47,699 nt of DNA, from the IMG/VR virus record IMGVR_UViG_3300023276_000226, positions 1-47,699 of that record; one strand, written 5' to 3'. Below, piece after piece: positions 1 to 9,484 of the stretch. A program made the position numbers and the translations under genes. Numbering within the stretch: the first letter of the stretch is position 1; the number at the start of each line of letters is the position of its first letter. This DNA comes from a virus. The notes below the pieces were generated by a model that did no database searches, was not told where the DNA came from, and saw nothing but the letters and a program-made list of their open reading frames with translations.

Positions 1-3000
1 CTTGTCACAATAAAAGATAAGCTCTCTAAGATAGGTACCGAAGAAGAAGTAGATGCAAATTTAAAACCAAAGAAAGATGCCATTCAAGAGTCAAGCACAA
101 CGGAAGTGGATGTACAAGAACAAGCCGCGGATGGCGAGACTGTGGGAGAGCGAGACGCCGAAGGGGGAATTGCCGTTGAAGGTGAAGAGCAAGCCGAAGT
201 TTCTCCAGAGACAACGGAGGAGAAAGTAGAACTTACCGTAGAGGAACGTGCGAAGCAGATAGAAGAGTTGGTAGAGCAGGAGCAGGAAGATAGCAAGCCT
301 CTTGAGCCACAGCCTATACCGCGTGAGCAGTTAGAGTCTGTAGATGAAACTGTATCCGTAAATAAAAAGAACGCTCCGAAAAGAATAAACCCTTTATTAG
401 ATACAGTAAAGAGGCGTGTAAATAGAGCGGCTAAAGCCATAAAAAGAATTGCTCCAAGTGTAAAAATTATAATGCATGAGAGTGCAGAAGATTTCACTGC
501 AGCTACAGGGTCTCGAGGGCGAGGAACTTTTTTAGATAACACTATACATATAAACTTAGAAGACGCTTCGGGCACTACAGTAGCTCACGAAGCGTTCCAC
601 GCTATCTTATTAAGTAAGATATCTACAGACCTTCAAGCGCAGCAAGTGACGAAGAGGCTGATGCAAAGTATGGCTAAGTCTTTGGATGCAAACTCTCCTT
701 TAAAAAAGAAGATAGAAGAATTTGTGGAGGGGTACGATGAGAATATAAAGAATGAGGAGCGGTTGGCTCAGGTATTGGGGGAGCTATCTTCTAACTACAC
801 ACAGTTAAAAGCTCCAGAGAAAAGTCTGGTGCGTAGGTGGATAGATAAACTTTCTAAGAGACTTGGATACGAGGTGTCGGAGTTTACTCAAGAGGATCAA
901 GATGTGGTAGATTTACTTAACACGTTAGCCGCTAAGGTAACGGCAGGGGTAGAGGTAGAAGAGGGGGATGTAGAGATTTTAGAAACCGAGCAGGGTGACG
1001 GAGGAGAAGTAGGTAAACTTAAAGTAAGGGAGCAGAAGGATTCTCGCAACTCCCCTAAAGTAGAGACAGACAAGAGATCGTTTGCTAAATTTATTTCTAA
1101 TAAAGACTTAGGAGATTTTGATGGGAGAGATTTCGTTACCAACATGTATGACTTTACTACAGCAGGTGTAGTGGATATAGGTAATGGTATTACTCTGGAT
1201 CTACAGGGAGGGAAGAGTTATGTCCCTTTTATGATGGAGAAGCAGGGTTTGAATATCGGGGATGTGTCTAACTTAGCCGCGTTTAATAATAAAGCTCAGG
1301 CAGAAACTTTTGTAAGGAACTCAGAGCAAGGGAACGCAACCTTGTTTATGCCCCATGCTGGAACCATTGAAGGGTCGTGGCAATTTCAACAGTCTATATT
1401 TGAGCAGCTCATAAACGCTGCTTTAGATAATAAGATACTTTCTAATAAGGAGATAATAAACTCTTTCAACGAAGTCTTAACGAATGAGGTAGGAAAGAAA
1501 GCTTTCGCTATCTTTAAAAAGAAGTTAGGTAAGAATATAAGAAACTTTAACTCCTTCTCTAAGAACCCATTAGAGATAGTAGAGCTCTTAAACACTACAA
1601 ATAATTTTTCTCCTGAGTTAAGGAAAGCTTTAAACGATAAACTGTCTGCCAATAAAAAGTATCAGGCAGCTATCGGTGTAAAATCTAAAGAAGCTTTTGC
1701 ACGTAAGATGGAGGACCCTTTGAATAAAGGTGTTGAAGGGGGTGACCTGATGGGGGTTATAGAGTTTGACAACACGAGCTTTGAGATAAGCAAACCTAAG
1801 CCAGGTGATGCAGACTACCATCCATCTTTTGCATGGACTGTCAAAGCAAAGATCGAGGGGATATATCAGCCTACTAAGTTTTACAAATCTTACGATGTGA
1901 CGGAGGAGTACACCAGGTACAATCAATCTGGACCGAATGTATCTCGTAAAGCAGAGCAAACGAAGGAACAGTTTAAGAAATCCAATGTTATGGGACATAC
2001 GGGGGCTGGACCTAAAGTAGCTAAGGTCTCGAAGCGTGAGCAGATTATAGGACAGAATGCAGAGCTTTCCGCACAGGTAAGAGAGGATTTACAGTACGCT
2101 AAAATTGAGCATGAAGCTTACATGATGCAGAAGGAGGGTGTCCTTGCCGCTCCTACAGAAAATATGATGAACCCCGCAGCTATTAAAGAGATAACAGGAT
2201 GGGAGTTGGGGGCAGACGGGAAGTGGAAATATGAGATACAAGACGGAAGACTGAAGGAGGAGGGCACAGGTGTTTGGAAACTTTCGGATATATATGATGC
2301 CCCCGAGTTCTACGACGCATATCCCGAAGCAAAAGATATATTGGTGTCTATACAGGTCAGGCCTGAGGGTAAAGAAAATTCCTGGTATATGCCGGGTAAT
2401 GAATTTATGTTACCCTCTATTGAGATAAATGTAAAAAATCAATACAGGGTTGTTCAAGACTTAGTTCATGAGCTCCAGCACTTTGTCCAATACCAAGAAG
2501 GGTTTGCTATAGGGGGTAATGAGTCTACATTCGCCTACAACCCTGAGCTGGTAAAACAAGCTGAAAAGGAGGGGAGTAAAGAGGAATTAGTTATAAAGAA
2601 TGAGATGTTACGAGCTCTTTCTTTTACTATCGAAGAAGCTATAGGTGAGCATGAGGGTGTGGCTTTAGATAAAATTATGACTAAAGAGTTTTTAGAGAAG
2701 AATATGGGCTTCTATCTTGACACCTTTGATAATCTTGTTGAGAGAGGATTGATTGACAAAGACGCAGATTTTGCTCAAGCTTTAGAAGACTTTTATTTTG
2801 AGCTCCCTGAAATGGATAGAAGAAAGCTTAAGATTGCACAGAGAGAAGGGGGAATGAATGAAGCTTTAGATGTTGCCGATGAGATATCTGAGCCTGTTAG
2901 AGAATCGCTTCAGAAGTTAGGTAATTTCGCAATGTACGAGAGGCTTATGGGGGAGGTAGAAGCTCGTAACGTCACGAAAAGATTATTTTATACCGCAGAG

Positions 3001-6000
3001 AAGAGAGTAAGAAATACGCTTGAGAGTACTGAGGACGTTAGCAGAGAAGACCAAATTGCATATTTTGATACGAGTGAAAGCAAGGAGGATGTAACTACCG
3101 AAGAGTCAAAGCCTGCCCCTCGTGAGCAGAAGGCTCCGATCAAGCAAACCAAAAGAGAGTTTGTAGCACGGTTGAAGGATGCCCTTAAGGGTGAGGGAAG
3201 TTTCGCGCATATGACGGCGGAGAATCCTGCGAACAAGACTATGTCCGCAAAGGAGAATGCTATAAGGAATAAAGAGTTGAAGGCGCAGCTCGATGAGATG
3301 GGGTACGATGCCGTAGCAATAGATGGTAGGTATGACAGAGACGAGAAGTCTTTCTTTGTGCCTGATATAAGTGAGGCGGATGCGATAGAGATAGGGAAGA
3401 AGTATGGACAAGAGTCCGTAGCCCACAGCAAGGGGATGCTATATACCACAGGTAAAGACAAAGGAAAAAGGAATCCCATCACGGGAGACGTAGAGGTAAA
3501 TAATAAATTAAAGAATTACTATAGCGAGATACAAACTAAGGGTGGGAAAGTAAAGTATAGTGTGGGGTATAACTTCGACGTTCTCACAGAAGATTCCTCT
3601 AAGAAGAAGCCTGCAACTCGTGAGCAGAAGGAGGTAAGGTTCCAGAAGATAGCAGATAAGTTTCAGGATCCAGTAGAGATAATTAAACTTGCACGAACTG
3701 CAGGGTTCGAAGACTCCGAGATAAAATACTTCCTTCAGAAAACAAAGAAATTAAAAGTTAAAGAGATAAACGATCTTCTTAAAGTAGATGTAGATATGTT
3801 TGAGTCTATGCCTTCGGTATTTGGAAATGTACCAGGGGGGATGGTAGCGGGTAGGAAACTATATGAAGCTACTATGAAGAAGTTTAATTCTTTACTTAAG
3901 AAAAACTTGAAGCGCCCGAAAGAAAAGCAGGCAAGTATGGCTGATATGATAAACGAATCTATAGAGTTTATGATGGGCCGTAAAGTATATAAGGAGGCTA
4001 CGGAAGGGGTGACGTCTAAAACAGAACTCTCTACCCTACAGCAGCAGCTACAAGCAGCGATGCAAGAAGCGTTAGGCGGAGGTAAGGTTAAAGATATAAG
4101 TAAGAAAATTAAAGAGCTGAAGAAGATTTTACGTCAGAAGATCCGAGGGGCGCGAGAGGTTAGAGATGTCAAGAGACAGTTGCAAAGAACGATTCGTGAG
4201 GTGTTGCCCAAAGCTGCGTTTAATAAAACAGAAGTTAGAAACTTACTGAGAACGATACAGGACGCTGAGCCTAAGTGGTTGAAAGGAAATCTAAGGTTCC
4301 TTGCTGAAAAGATTGAGTCGTTGGCGGCAGAAAAAAATGTATCTATATTAAATAAAGCTATCCAAAAAATATTGGACAATAAGTTTTTAGTTAAGGTGGG
4401 TGGTTTAGAGAAGTTGATTAAGATAGATCAGGCCACATATAAAATAGTGGAGTCTATAAAAGATAAGATGTATAAGGCTGCAGAAGTAAAGGATGATATC
4501 ATTAAGGAGCAGACTAAACTTATCGAACAGGTAGAGGAATTAAATAGAAAGGTACAGCTGACAGAGGAAGAAGAGACGCAGCTATTGGTGTTGAATATAG
4601 CGCTGGGTATTAACAATGCTAAGCTCATGGAGGATAGTAACCCCCGTAAAGCGGATCAGTTAGCGGAGGTATATAACAACCTGAAAGATCTTATCACTCA
4701 AGGTCGCAACAACTATAAGGAAGCGGCGAAGGAAAGATCAAAAAGGTATGCGAAAAATACAGCCCTATTCCACCAAGCTTTAGAAGGCTATAAAGACGTA
4801 TTAGATTTCACAGATCCAGAGGTGCTGGAGCGTATAAGGAAAGACCTTAAAGACAGGGCAGATGAGAAGGCTTCTAACTACGGAAGGAACGCCCTTAAAG
4901 AATACTTTAAAAAGATAGGAGACAATATAGATAAGTACTTAAAGATGGGGACGCTGGGTTTAAGCCAACTGTCTTCAGCTTTAGATAAATCTCCTGGTGC
5001 AGCCTTCGAAGGTTTTATAAAAGACTTTGTATACCGAAAGGTGAATGAGTCTACCCGTATGTACAAAGAAAGCATGATGGCTTTGGATCAGATACTTACG
5101 GAAAAGACAGAAGAGTATTTAGGGAAAGACTACGCAAAAAAGATTAAGGAATATAGGAAGTCTATAGATTTCCTTGAGCTACAAGACGGAAAGTTCTTGA
5201 AAGATCCGCAAGAGGTAAAGGATGCGCAGGCAGAATTTGATAAAGACCCTACCAGAAAAAATAAAGATAAATTAAATAAGATAATTAGAAAGAATATTCC
5301 TTTCTCTAACCTCACCCCTCTGCAGCTGCAGTATCTATACTTTCAGTATAAGCAGAAGGATACGCATGCAGGTTTTAAAACTTCATTGGGGGACAACTAC
5401 CAGCCTATAATGGATGGGTTGAGTAAGCATTTTGAAGAGACTTACCCTGATCTTTTAGAGCTGGGGCGCTGGCAGGTAGAGGTTTTGCTTCCTTCGCTAT
5501 ATGAAAAGTATAACGAAGTATACAAGAAGTTATACAATACAGACCTACCTCAGAGGGATAACTATTCTGGAAGAACATTTAGAGTTATATCAAAAGGAGA
5601 TAAGGTAGAGATGGAGAAGTACGATCCTTTGTCTCTCCTCTCGGAACAGGGTATGCCTCAGATGGGGATGAATGTAATAGGAAACTCTACTAAGCTGACT
5701 CAGAAAAATAGTAAAGCTATTATGCCTGTCGATGCTTTCACAGCTATCGATACATACCTGAAAGATATGGAGCACTTCGCTGCATATGCAGAGAATATCA
5801 ATGAAATATCTAAAGTGTTCTTTAATAAAGATATTGTAGATACCATTGTAAGTATACACGGACAGGATGTCTACGATACCATTAGGAAACAATTAATGGC
5901 TACAGCTCAACGCGGAGCCAATCAATCTGATAAGACTGTTGATTTGGTAAATAGAGCTAACAATATATTTATTGTACAGAAACTGGGAGCGGGGCTTACG

Positions 6001-7266
6001 GTATACCTTAAGCAGTTAACTTCTATTGGGACTTACGGAAACTTTATCGGGTACGGAAACTGGATAAAGACAGCTACCACTATGGGACCTAAAGAGTTTA
6101 TAAAAGCATGGAAAGAAATCTCTGAAGAGTCGGTATATATAAAGTATAGATACTGGCAGCAGATTAGTAAAACGATTGAAGCATATGGGGAGAAGCAGAT
6201 GGAGACATATACTCCAGGAGATAAGGGTAATAAAACACTTCGACTCCTTATGTCACCGATTAAAGCGGGAGATAAGCAGGCTATATATTTAGGTGGTATA
6301 CCTAACTATGTGTTCTTAAAAAACAAATTCATGAAGCAAGGCATGAGTGAGGAGAACGCAAAGAAGAAAGCGATGCTGATGTTTGAGGAACAAACCAAGG
6401 AGGTTCAGCAGTCTTCAGATAAGCAAGATAAAGATTCGATACAAAATGAGGGCGGTCTTGTTCAGACTTTTAATATGTTTATGTCTGCCCCGAAAGCATA
6501 CCTAAGACAAATATTTGGAGGGTATAGAGAGTTGGGGCGTAATATAAAAGATGGTTCAGGTAAAGGAACCACGGGTGAAAACCTCAGAACTATATTGGTG
6601 TATCAATTTGCTATGCCTATGATCTTTCAATGGGCAGGATCAGGATTCCCTGTAACGGACTGGGATGAAGAGGATAAGAAAGATATGGCCAGAGCAGCGA
6701 TCCTAAGCGTGTTCAATTCTATCTTTGTGTTGGGTCAGATATTAGAAATGGGGGCTGACTACGCTACAGGTAAGCCATGGTGGGATGATTTGAAACAATT
6801 CCCGGTGCTTGATTTAGTAAAGGATGCTATTAAACAGTATGACAAAACCAACCTTGAGGACTCTGAGAAAGCAGATGAAGCTTGGAAGCAATTTATATTT
6901 ACCCTTATGCCTTTAGCTTCTGTAGTTCCAGGAGGACGTACCGTAGCGGCTCTCCCTTTTAAAACTTTAGATAGGATGAGGTTAAATATGAAGAAGATTA
7001 TTCAAGATGGTGGCGACCCTAAAGAAGTCTTCTTAAGATTGTTTAACTACTCCGACTATGTTATAGAGGGGCCTGAAGAGAAAGAGAAGAAGACGAAGAA
7101 GCTAAGAAAGAGTGAGGTGGATAAGTATATGCCCGAGCTATCCGAACAGATGGAAGAGTTTAATAACGATCCAGACTATAAAGAAATGTTAAAGGATATA
7201 AAGGATCTAAAGAAAGAGCAAGAGGCTATGCGTCAAGAGCTCTTGGAAGAGATGTTTGCTGATTAA
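1..7266 (+). CDS. Giant polyvalent phage protein with two HExxH motifs (5' end outside window)
   Basis: The frame is open from base 1, so the N-terminus lies outside the window; at least 2421 residues are visible. In order it shows an acidic Glu-rich part (to about 400), a metallopeptidase-like segment with HEAFH at 586-600, a second HExxH (HELQH) at 2467-2481, a DUF3293-like segment near 3160-3600 (FFVPDISEADA), a long charged helical middle, and a C-terminal region (about 5950-7050) with hydrophobic helices resembling the LPD38-type end domain of polyvalent proteins. Such proteins in podophages are usually packaged and ejected with the DNA (family knowledge). REQ or REQK tripeptides recur at domain borders. 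GTG at 106 is only an internal codon; nothing stops the frame upstream. The stop overlaps a convergent gene by 4 bases. The peptidase call rests on motifs only; the virion role is inferred. Confidence 0.85.
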   Translation, partial: LVTIKDKLSKIGTEEEVDANLKPKKDAIQESSTTEVDVQEQAADGETVGERDAEGGIAVEGEEQAEVSPETTEEKVELTVEERAKQIEELVEQEQEDSKPLEPQPIPREQLESVDETVSVNKKNAPKRINPLLDTVKRRVNRAAKAIKRIAPSVKIIMHESAEDFTAATGSRGRGTFLDNTIHINLEDASGTTVAHEAFHAILLSKISTDLQAQQVTKRLMQSMAKSLDANSPLKKKIEEFVEGYDENIKNEERLAQVLGELSSNYTQLKAPEKSLVRRWIDKLSKRLGYEVSEFTQEDQDVVDLLNTLAAKVTAGVEVEEGDVEILETEQGDGGEVGKLKVREQKDSRNSPKVETDKRSFAKFISNKDLGDFDGRDFVTNMYDFTTAGVVDIGNGITLDLQGGKSYVPFMMEKQGLNIGDVSNLAAFNNKAQAETFVRNSEQGNATLFMPHAGTIEGSWQFQQSIFEQLINAALDNKILSNKEIINSFNEVLTNEVGKKAFAIFKKKLGKNIRNFNSFSKNPLEIVELLNTTNNFSPELRKALNDKLSANKKYQAAIGVKSKEAFARKMEDPLNKGVEGGDLMGVIEFDNTSFEISKPKPGDADYHPSFAWTVKAKIEGIYQPTKFYKSYDVTEEYTRYNQSGPNVSRKAEQTKEQFKKSNVMGHTGAGPKVAKVSKREQIIGQNAELSAQVREDLQYAKIEHEAYMMQKEGVLAAPTENMMNPAAIKEITGWELGADGKWKYEIQDGRLKEEGTGVWKLSDIYDAPEFYDAYPEAKDILVSIQVRPEGKENSWYMPGNEFMLPSIEINVKNQYRVVQDLVHELQHFVQYQEGFAIGGNESTFAYNPELVKQAEKEGSKEELVIKNEMLRALSFTIEEAIGEHEGVALDKIMTKEFLEKNMGFYLDTFDNLVERGLIDKDADFAQALEDFYFELPEMDRRKLKIAQREGGMNEALDVADEISEPVRESLQKLGNFAMYERLMGEVEARNVTKRLFYTAEKRVRNTLESTEDVSREDQIAYFDTSESKEDVTTEESKPAPREQKAPIKQTKREFVARLKDALKGEGSFAHMTAENPANKTMSAKENAIRNKELKAQLDEMGYDAVAIDGRYDRDEKSFFVPDISEADAIEIGKKYGQESVAHSKGMLYTTGKDKGKRNPITGDVEVNNKLKNYYSEIQTKGGKVKYSVGYNFDVLTEDSSKKKPATREQKEVRFQKIADKFQDPVEIIKLARTAGFEDSEIKYFLQKTKKLKVKEINDLLKVDVDMFESMPSVFGNVPGGMVAGRKLYEATMKKFNSLLKKNLKRPKEKQASMADMINESIEFMMGRKVYKEATEGVTSKTELSTLQQQLQAAMQEALGGGKVKDISKKIKELKKILRQKIRGAREVRDVKRQLQRTIREVLPKAAFNKTEVRNLLRTIQDAEPKWLKGNLRFLAEKIESLAAEKNVSILNKAIQKILDNKFLVKVGGLEKLIKIDQATYKIVESIKDKMYKAAEVKDDIIKEQTKLIEQVEELNRKVQLTEEEETQLLVLNIALGINNAKLMEDSNPRKADQLAEVYNNLKDLITQGRNNYKEAAKERSKRYAKNTALFHQALEGYKDVLDFTDPEVLERIRKDLKDRADEKASNYGRNALKEYFKKIGDNIDKYLKMGTLGLSQLSSALDKSPGAAFEGFIKDFVYRKVNESTRMYKESMMALDQILTEKTEEYLGKDYAKKIKEYRKSIDFLELQDGKFLKDPQEVKDAQAEFDKDPTRKNKDKLNKIIRKNIPFSNLTPLQLQYLYFQYKQKDTHAGFKTSLGDNYQPIMDGLSKHFEETYPDLLELGRWQVEVLLPSLYEKYNEVYKKLYNTDLPQRDNYSGRTFRVISKGDKVEMEKYDPLSLLSEQGMPQMGMNVIGNSTKLTQKNSKAIMPVDAFTAIDTYLKDMEHFAAYAENINEISKVFFNKDIVDTIVSIHGQDVYDTIRKQLMATAQRGANQSDKTVDLVNRANNIFIVQKLGAGLTVYLKQLTSIGTYGNFIGYGNWIKTATTMGPKEFIKAWKEISEESVYIKYRYWQQISKTIEAYGEKQMETYTPGDKGNKTLRLLMSPIKAGDKQAIYLGGIPNYVFLKNKFMKQGMSEENAKKKAMLMFEEQTKEVQQSSDKQDKDSIQNEGGLVQTFNMFMSAPKAYLRQIFGGYRELGRNIKDGSGKGTTGENLRTILVYQFAMPMIFQWAGSGFPVTDWDEEDKKDMARAAILSVFNSIFVLGQILEMGADYATGKPWWDDLKQFPVLDLVKDAIKQYDKTNLEDSEKADEAWKQFIFTLMPLASVVPGGRTVAALPFKTLDRMRLNMKKIIQDGGDPKEVFLRLFNYSDYVIEGPEEKEKKTKKLRKSEVDKYMPELSEQMEEFNNDPDYKEMLKDIKDLKKEQEAMRQELLEEMFAD

Positions 7267-7583
7267 AAGTTCTTGTCGTAGTTCTTACGCTCCGCCTCGG
7301 TCTTGTATATAAAGAATGCTTGGAACCCACTGACATGAGAGTCGGTGGGGAAGAAGTACTTCCATCCCTTGGACGCACCCCTGTTGATATAGTAGCAGAA
7401 GGCTACGCCTATCTTACCATTGCTCTTAACAAAGTTTATCACAGCTGTGTGGTCCGACATAGGGATAACGTCCTGGACATAAAAAGCCTCCTTGTTCACA
7501 TTACCCTCACGATCTGTACATGAGTAGCGCCTGGCTATTTCCTGTGCAAACTTATTTAATTCTTTAGCTATTGGTCTTTGCAT
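7263..7583 (-). CDS. Hypothetical protein, 106 aa
   Basis: I do not recognise this gene. It is a soluble-looking mixed alpha/beta protein with a Tyr/Phe-rich C-terminal half (YKTEAERKNYDKNF end) and no clear catalytic motif. It is the last gene of the leftward replication block: its stop overlaps the stop of the giant gene by 4 bases in convergent orientation, and its start lies 16 bases inside the upstream HNH gene, so it is probably co-transcribed with it. Confidence 0.7.
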   Translation of the reverse strand: MQRPIAKELNKFAQEIARRYSCTDREGNVNKEAFYVQDVIPMSDHTAVINFVKSNGKIGVAFCYYINRGASKGWKYFFPTDSHVSGFQAFFIYKTEAERKNYDKNF

Positions 7584-7924
7584 TTGATTCGTCGGTTATG
7601 GGTTGCTACTCGGTGACAGTTGGAACATCTCACCTCACACTTATCTATTTCTTTTTGTATACTTTCTACACAGTAGGATCTATAAACCATGTTTGATATA
7701 TCGCACACCTTCTCTCCTTTAACATGGTCAAAGTCCAACACTAAAGGATTGCTTTCCCCGCAGTCAACACACGGGGATGACCGCTTTATCTGGTCCACAA
7801 AAGCTTTGTTTATAACCCTCTGCTTCTTATTTCTTTTATAACTTCTGGCTACTATCTTTTCTTTATTAGCCTCGTAATGACGCTTAGCAGCCGCTGCTTG
7901 ATCCTCTTTATTTTTGTAAGCCAT
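7568..7924 (-). CDS. HNH endonuclease-like protein
   Basis: This 118-residue protein has a basic Lys/Arg-rich N-terminal helix followed by an HNH fold with zinc-binding pairs: CVDC at residues 52-55, the catalytic DFDH at 64-67, and CSNCHR at 100-105. HNH proteins of this size in phages are homing endonucleases or packaging and repair nucleases. Here it sits directly downstream of tRNA-Arg (14 bases), a common place for a free-standing homing endonuclease. It could equally be an ordinary member of the replication operon. Fold confident, role inferred. Confidence 0.85.
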   Translation of the reverse strand: MAYKNKEDQAAAAKRHYEANKEKIVARSYKRNKKQRVINKAFVDQIKRSSPCVDCGESNPLVLDFDHVKGEKVCDISNMVYRSYCVESIQKEIDKCEVRCSNCHRVATHNRRIKCKDQ

Positions 7925-7937
7925 GGGTGGTTAGTTG

Positions 7938-8011
7938 TGATCCCGCAGGGACTCGAACCCCAAACCGCCTCCTTAGAAGGGAGGTGCTCTATCCAGTTGA
8001 GCTACGAGACC
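7938..8011 (-). tRNA. tRNA-Arg (anticodon UCU)
   Basis: The minus strand folds as a full cloverleaf of 74 nt: acceptor GGTCTCG/CGGGATC (G-U pairs allowed), D-arm GCTC/GAGC with AACTGGATA loop, anticodon stem CCTCC/GGAGG with loop CTTCTAA (anticodon TCT, reading AGA), and T-arm with loop TTCGAGT. CCA is not encoded after the discriminator A. AGA codons are frequent in the window's genes (for example aga in the capsid gene), so the tRNA may support phage translation. It lies within the leftward operon between a 62-residue gene and the HNH gene. Confidence 0.95.
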
Positions 8012-8012
8012 A

Positions 8013-8201
8013 TTAGGTTTCTTCAGCTAAGGATGCGAGAAGGTCGGCTAACAACTTGATAAGTTCTTGTGCCTCTTCTTTCACCTCATCATACTCCCTG
8101 TCCATCAACCCCTCGTACAGGGTGTCGGCATAGTCGTGGATGAGATTGGACACATAGTTTATATGCTGTATAGTAACCTTATCTTCGGGGTGTACAGGCA
8201 T
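8013..8201 (-). CDS. Hypothetical small acidic helical protein, 62 aa
   Basis: Unrecognised. It is acidic and probably all-helical, ending in a Leu/Ala-rich helix (LIKLLADLLASLAEET). Its start codon shares one base with the stop of the upstream gene (TAATG), so translation is probably coupled. The tRNA-Arg begins two bases after its stop region, which places it in the same leftward transcript. Confidence 0.65.
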   Translation of the reverse strand: MPVHPEDKVTIQHINYVSNLIHDYADTLYEGLMDREYDEVKEEAQELIKLLADLLASLAEET

Positions 8202-8452
8202 TAGGGTTTGTCTTCAGAGATTAAAAGCGCTCGACCTGTCACCTCGTCTAACTTTTTAATGGCTTTATATATAGATCGAGAGCGACGTTTAGTCTCCAGC
8301 CTTTCGTTTTTAGTAGAGTCTATACCTAAGTTGGTATACATAATACAGTCAATACGAAGTAGGGTGTCTATCTTCTTCTTAAGACTCCAAGTGGAGAACT
8401 CTACTACCTTATCTATATCTTCTATAGTGTATTTGCAATCAGATAAAACCAT
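8201..8452 (-). CDS. Hypothetical protein, 83 aa
   Basis: Unrecognised, charged, with a basic central stretch (ETKRRSRS) and no membrane segment. It overlaps the 3' end of the DnaA-like gene by 14 bases and touches the next start by one base, so it belongs to the tightly packed leftward replication operon. No motif supports a function. Confidence 0.65.
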   Translation of the reverse strand: MVLSDCKYTIEDIDKVVEFSTWSLKKKIDTLLRIDCIMYTNLGIDSTKNERLETKRRSRSIYKAIKKLDEVTGRALLISEDKP

Positions 8453-8960
8453 TGATGATGTCGTATATTTTCTTCTCGATTCTTTTTAATCTATCTTCAG
8501 GTGCAATTTTCTCAAGCTTCTTAACTAAAGTAAAGTATCTTTTGTTGTCTTTACTTAACTTATCTACCTGTTCTTTAACCTCAAGCAACGCTAAATTAAG
8601 CAGATTATTTCTCTCCTCCAACTTTCGCAAATCTTTTTTCAACATAACAGGGTTAACATCAGGCAGATCCGCAGACTTACTCAGCCATCTATCTAATACT
8701 TTACGGTAGGTTCTTTCCATTTCCTTATCAGCCTTAAGCATCCATGGGAACTCTTCAATACTGTGTAAGATCGTTGCGTGGTTTTTATTAAACTGTCTAC
8801 CTATAAAAGCAGAAGTCATCTGACACTCCTCTTTCAAGATCTTGTAACAGATAGCGCGAGCCATAATATATTCCGATTTGCGTGACCTGTGGTCTACGTT
8901 CAGTTCAAAGGCTTGGTTAACTATCTCCTTCAGGAGCGCCACTCGTTGTGTGTTCATCAT
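8439..8960 (-). CDS. DnaA domain-IV-like DNA-binding protein
   Basis: The 173-residue protein has, at residues about 25-70, the helix-turn-helix pattern of DnaA domain IV: a helix beginning SRKSEYIMARAI, then FIGRQFNKNHATILHS at about 52-67, matching the DnaA signature IGxxFGxRDHTTVxHA. The AAA+ ATPase part of DnaA is absent. The C-terminal half (about 105-165) is a predicted coiled coil (LEERNNLLNLALLEVKEQV). DnaA domain IV binds 9-base DnaA boxes (family knowledge), so this may bind the phage origin or compete with host DnaA; that is inference. A related protein is encoded at 15947-16240. It overlaps the upstream gene by 44 bases. Confidence 0.75.
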   Translation of the reverse strand: MMNTQRVALLKEIVNQAFELNVDHRSRKSEYIMARAICYKILKEECQMTSAFIGRQFNKNHATILHSIEEFPWMLKADKEMERTYRKVLDRWLSKSADLPDVNPVMLKKDLRKLEERNNLLNLALLEVKEQVDKLSKDNKRYFTLVKKLEKIAPEDRLKRIEKKIYDIINGFI

Positions 8961-9276
8961 AATTTTTGATATATAAATTTAAGTTAATGAGGTCTAAGTA
9001 TTCATCCATACTGATTAGATTTATATCGGTAAGCAATACAACCTCGGATTCTATTTTAATAAATTTTATAGAGAAAGGAACGTCTTCATGATCAGTAGAA
9101 GCAACACCCCCTATGGTGTGGGAGATGCGGTCATCATCAGGGAGTTCTATCTGACTGTGAGATATAGATTTAGAAATAGCTACCGCCGTTTCCAGTCCGA
9201 TCTCCTGAAGCTTATCAAAGAAAGCATCTGATACATCGAACTCTTTAACCTCTATATACTTCTGTGGTAACTCCAT
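8917..9276 (-). CDS. Hypothetical acidic protein, 119 aa
   Basis: Unrecognised. It is strongly acidic with alternating hydrophobic stretches that suggest beta strands in the second half (FIKIESEVVLLTDINLI). It overlaps both neighbours: the start lies 32 bases inside the VRR-NUC gene and the end runs 44 bases into the DnaA-like gene. The position suggests a replication accessory role, but nothing in the sequence shows one. Confidence 0.65.
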   Translation of the reverse strand: MELPQKYIEVKEFDVSDAFFDKLQEIGLETAVAISKSISHSQIELPDDDRISHTIGGVASTDHEDVPFSIKFIKIESEVVLLTDINLISMDEYLDLINLNLYIKNYDEHTTSGAPEGDS

Positions 9277-9484
9277 GTGCTTCTAATTCTTGTAGTCTAT
9301 ATTCCTGTAGCTTCGACAGCTTTCCCTTAGATGTTTTAATTTCAGAGAAGAGGACCCCGCAGTCGGGAGGTATGGCTATCAAGTCTGGTATCCCATTCTT
9401 ATTTGTTTTAATTAATTTAATTACGTAGTACCCTTCAGATTCTAAGTGCTTGATACGTTTAGATTGGATCTGTTGCTCTGTCAT
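9245..9484 (-). CDS. VRR-NUC domain nuclease
   Basis: The protein is a minimal 79-residue VRR-NUC nuclease of the PD-(D/E)XK superfamily: GIPDL at residues 31-35 gives the catalytic Asp, SEIKTSKG at 47-54 gives the ExK pair (E48, K50), and the conserved Gln is in LSKLQ at about 60. Stand-alone VRR-NUC proteins in phages are thought to be structure-specific, Holliday-junction-type nucleases (family knowledge). It lies among replication genes with overlaps on both sides, consistent with processing of replication or recombination intermediates. Confidence 0.9.
   Translation of the reverse strand: MTEQQIQSKRIKHLESEGYYVIKLIKTNKNGIPDLIAIPPDCGVLFSEIKTSKGKLSKLQEYRLQELEAHGVTTEVYRG

Noticed and set aside
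84-575. A long leftward frame (Ser/Cys-rich) opposite the giant gene start
   Set aside because: It is the antisense shadow of an acidic Glu-rich coding region; low-complexity Ser/Cys composition and no promoter.
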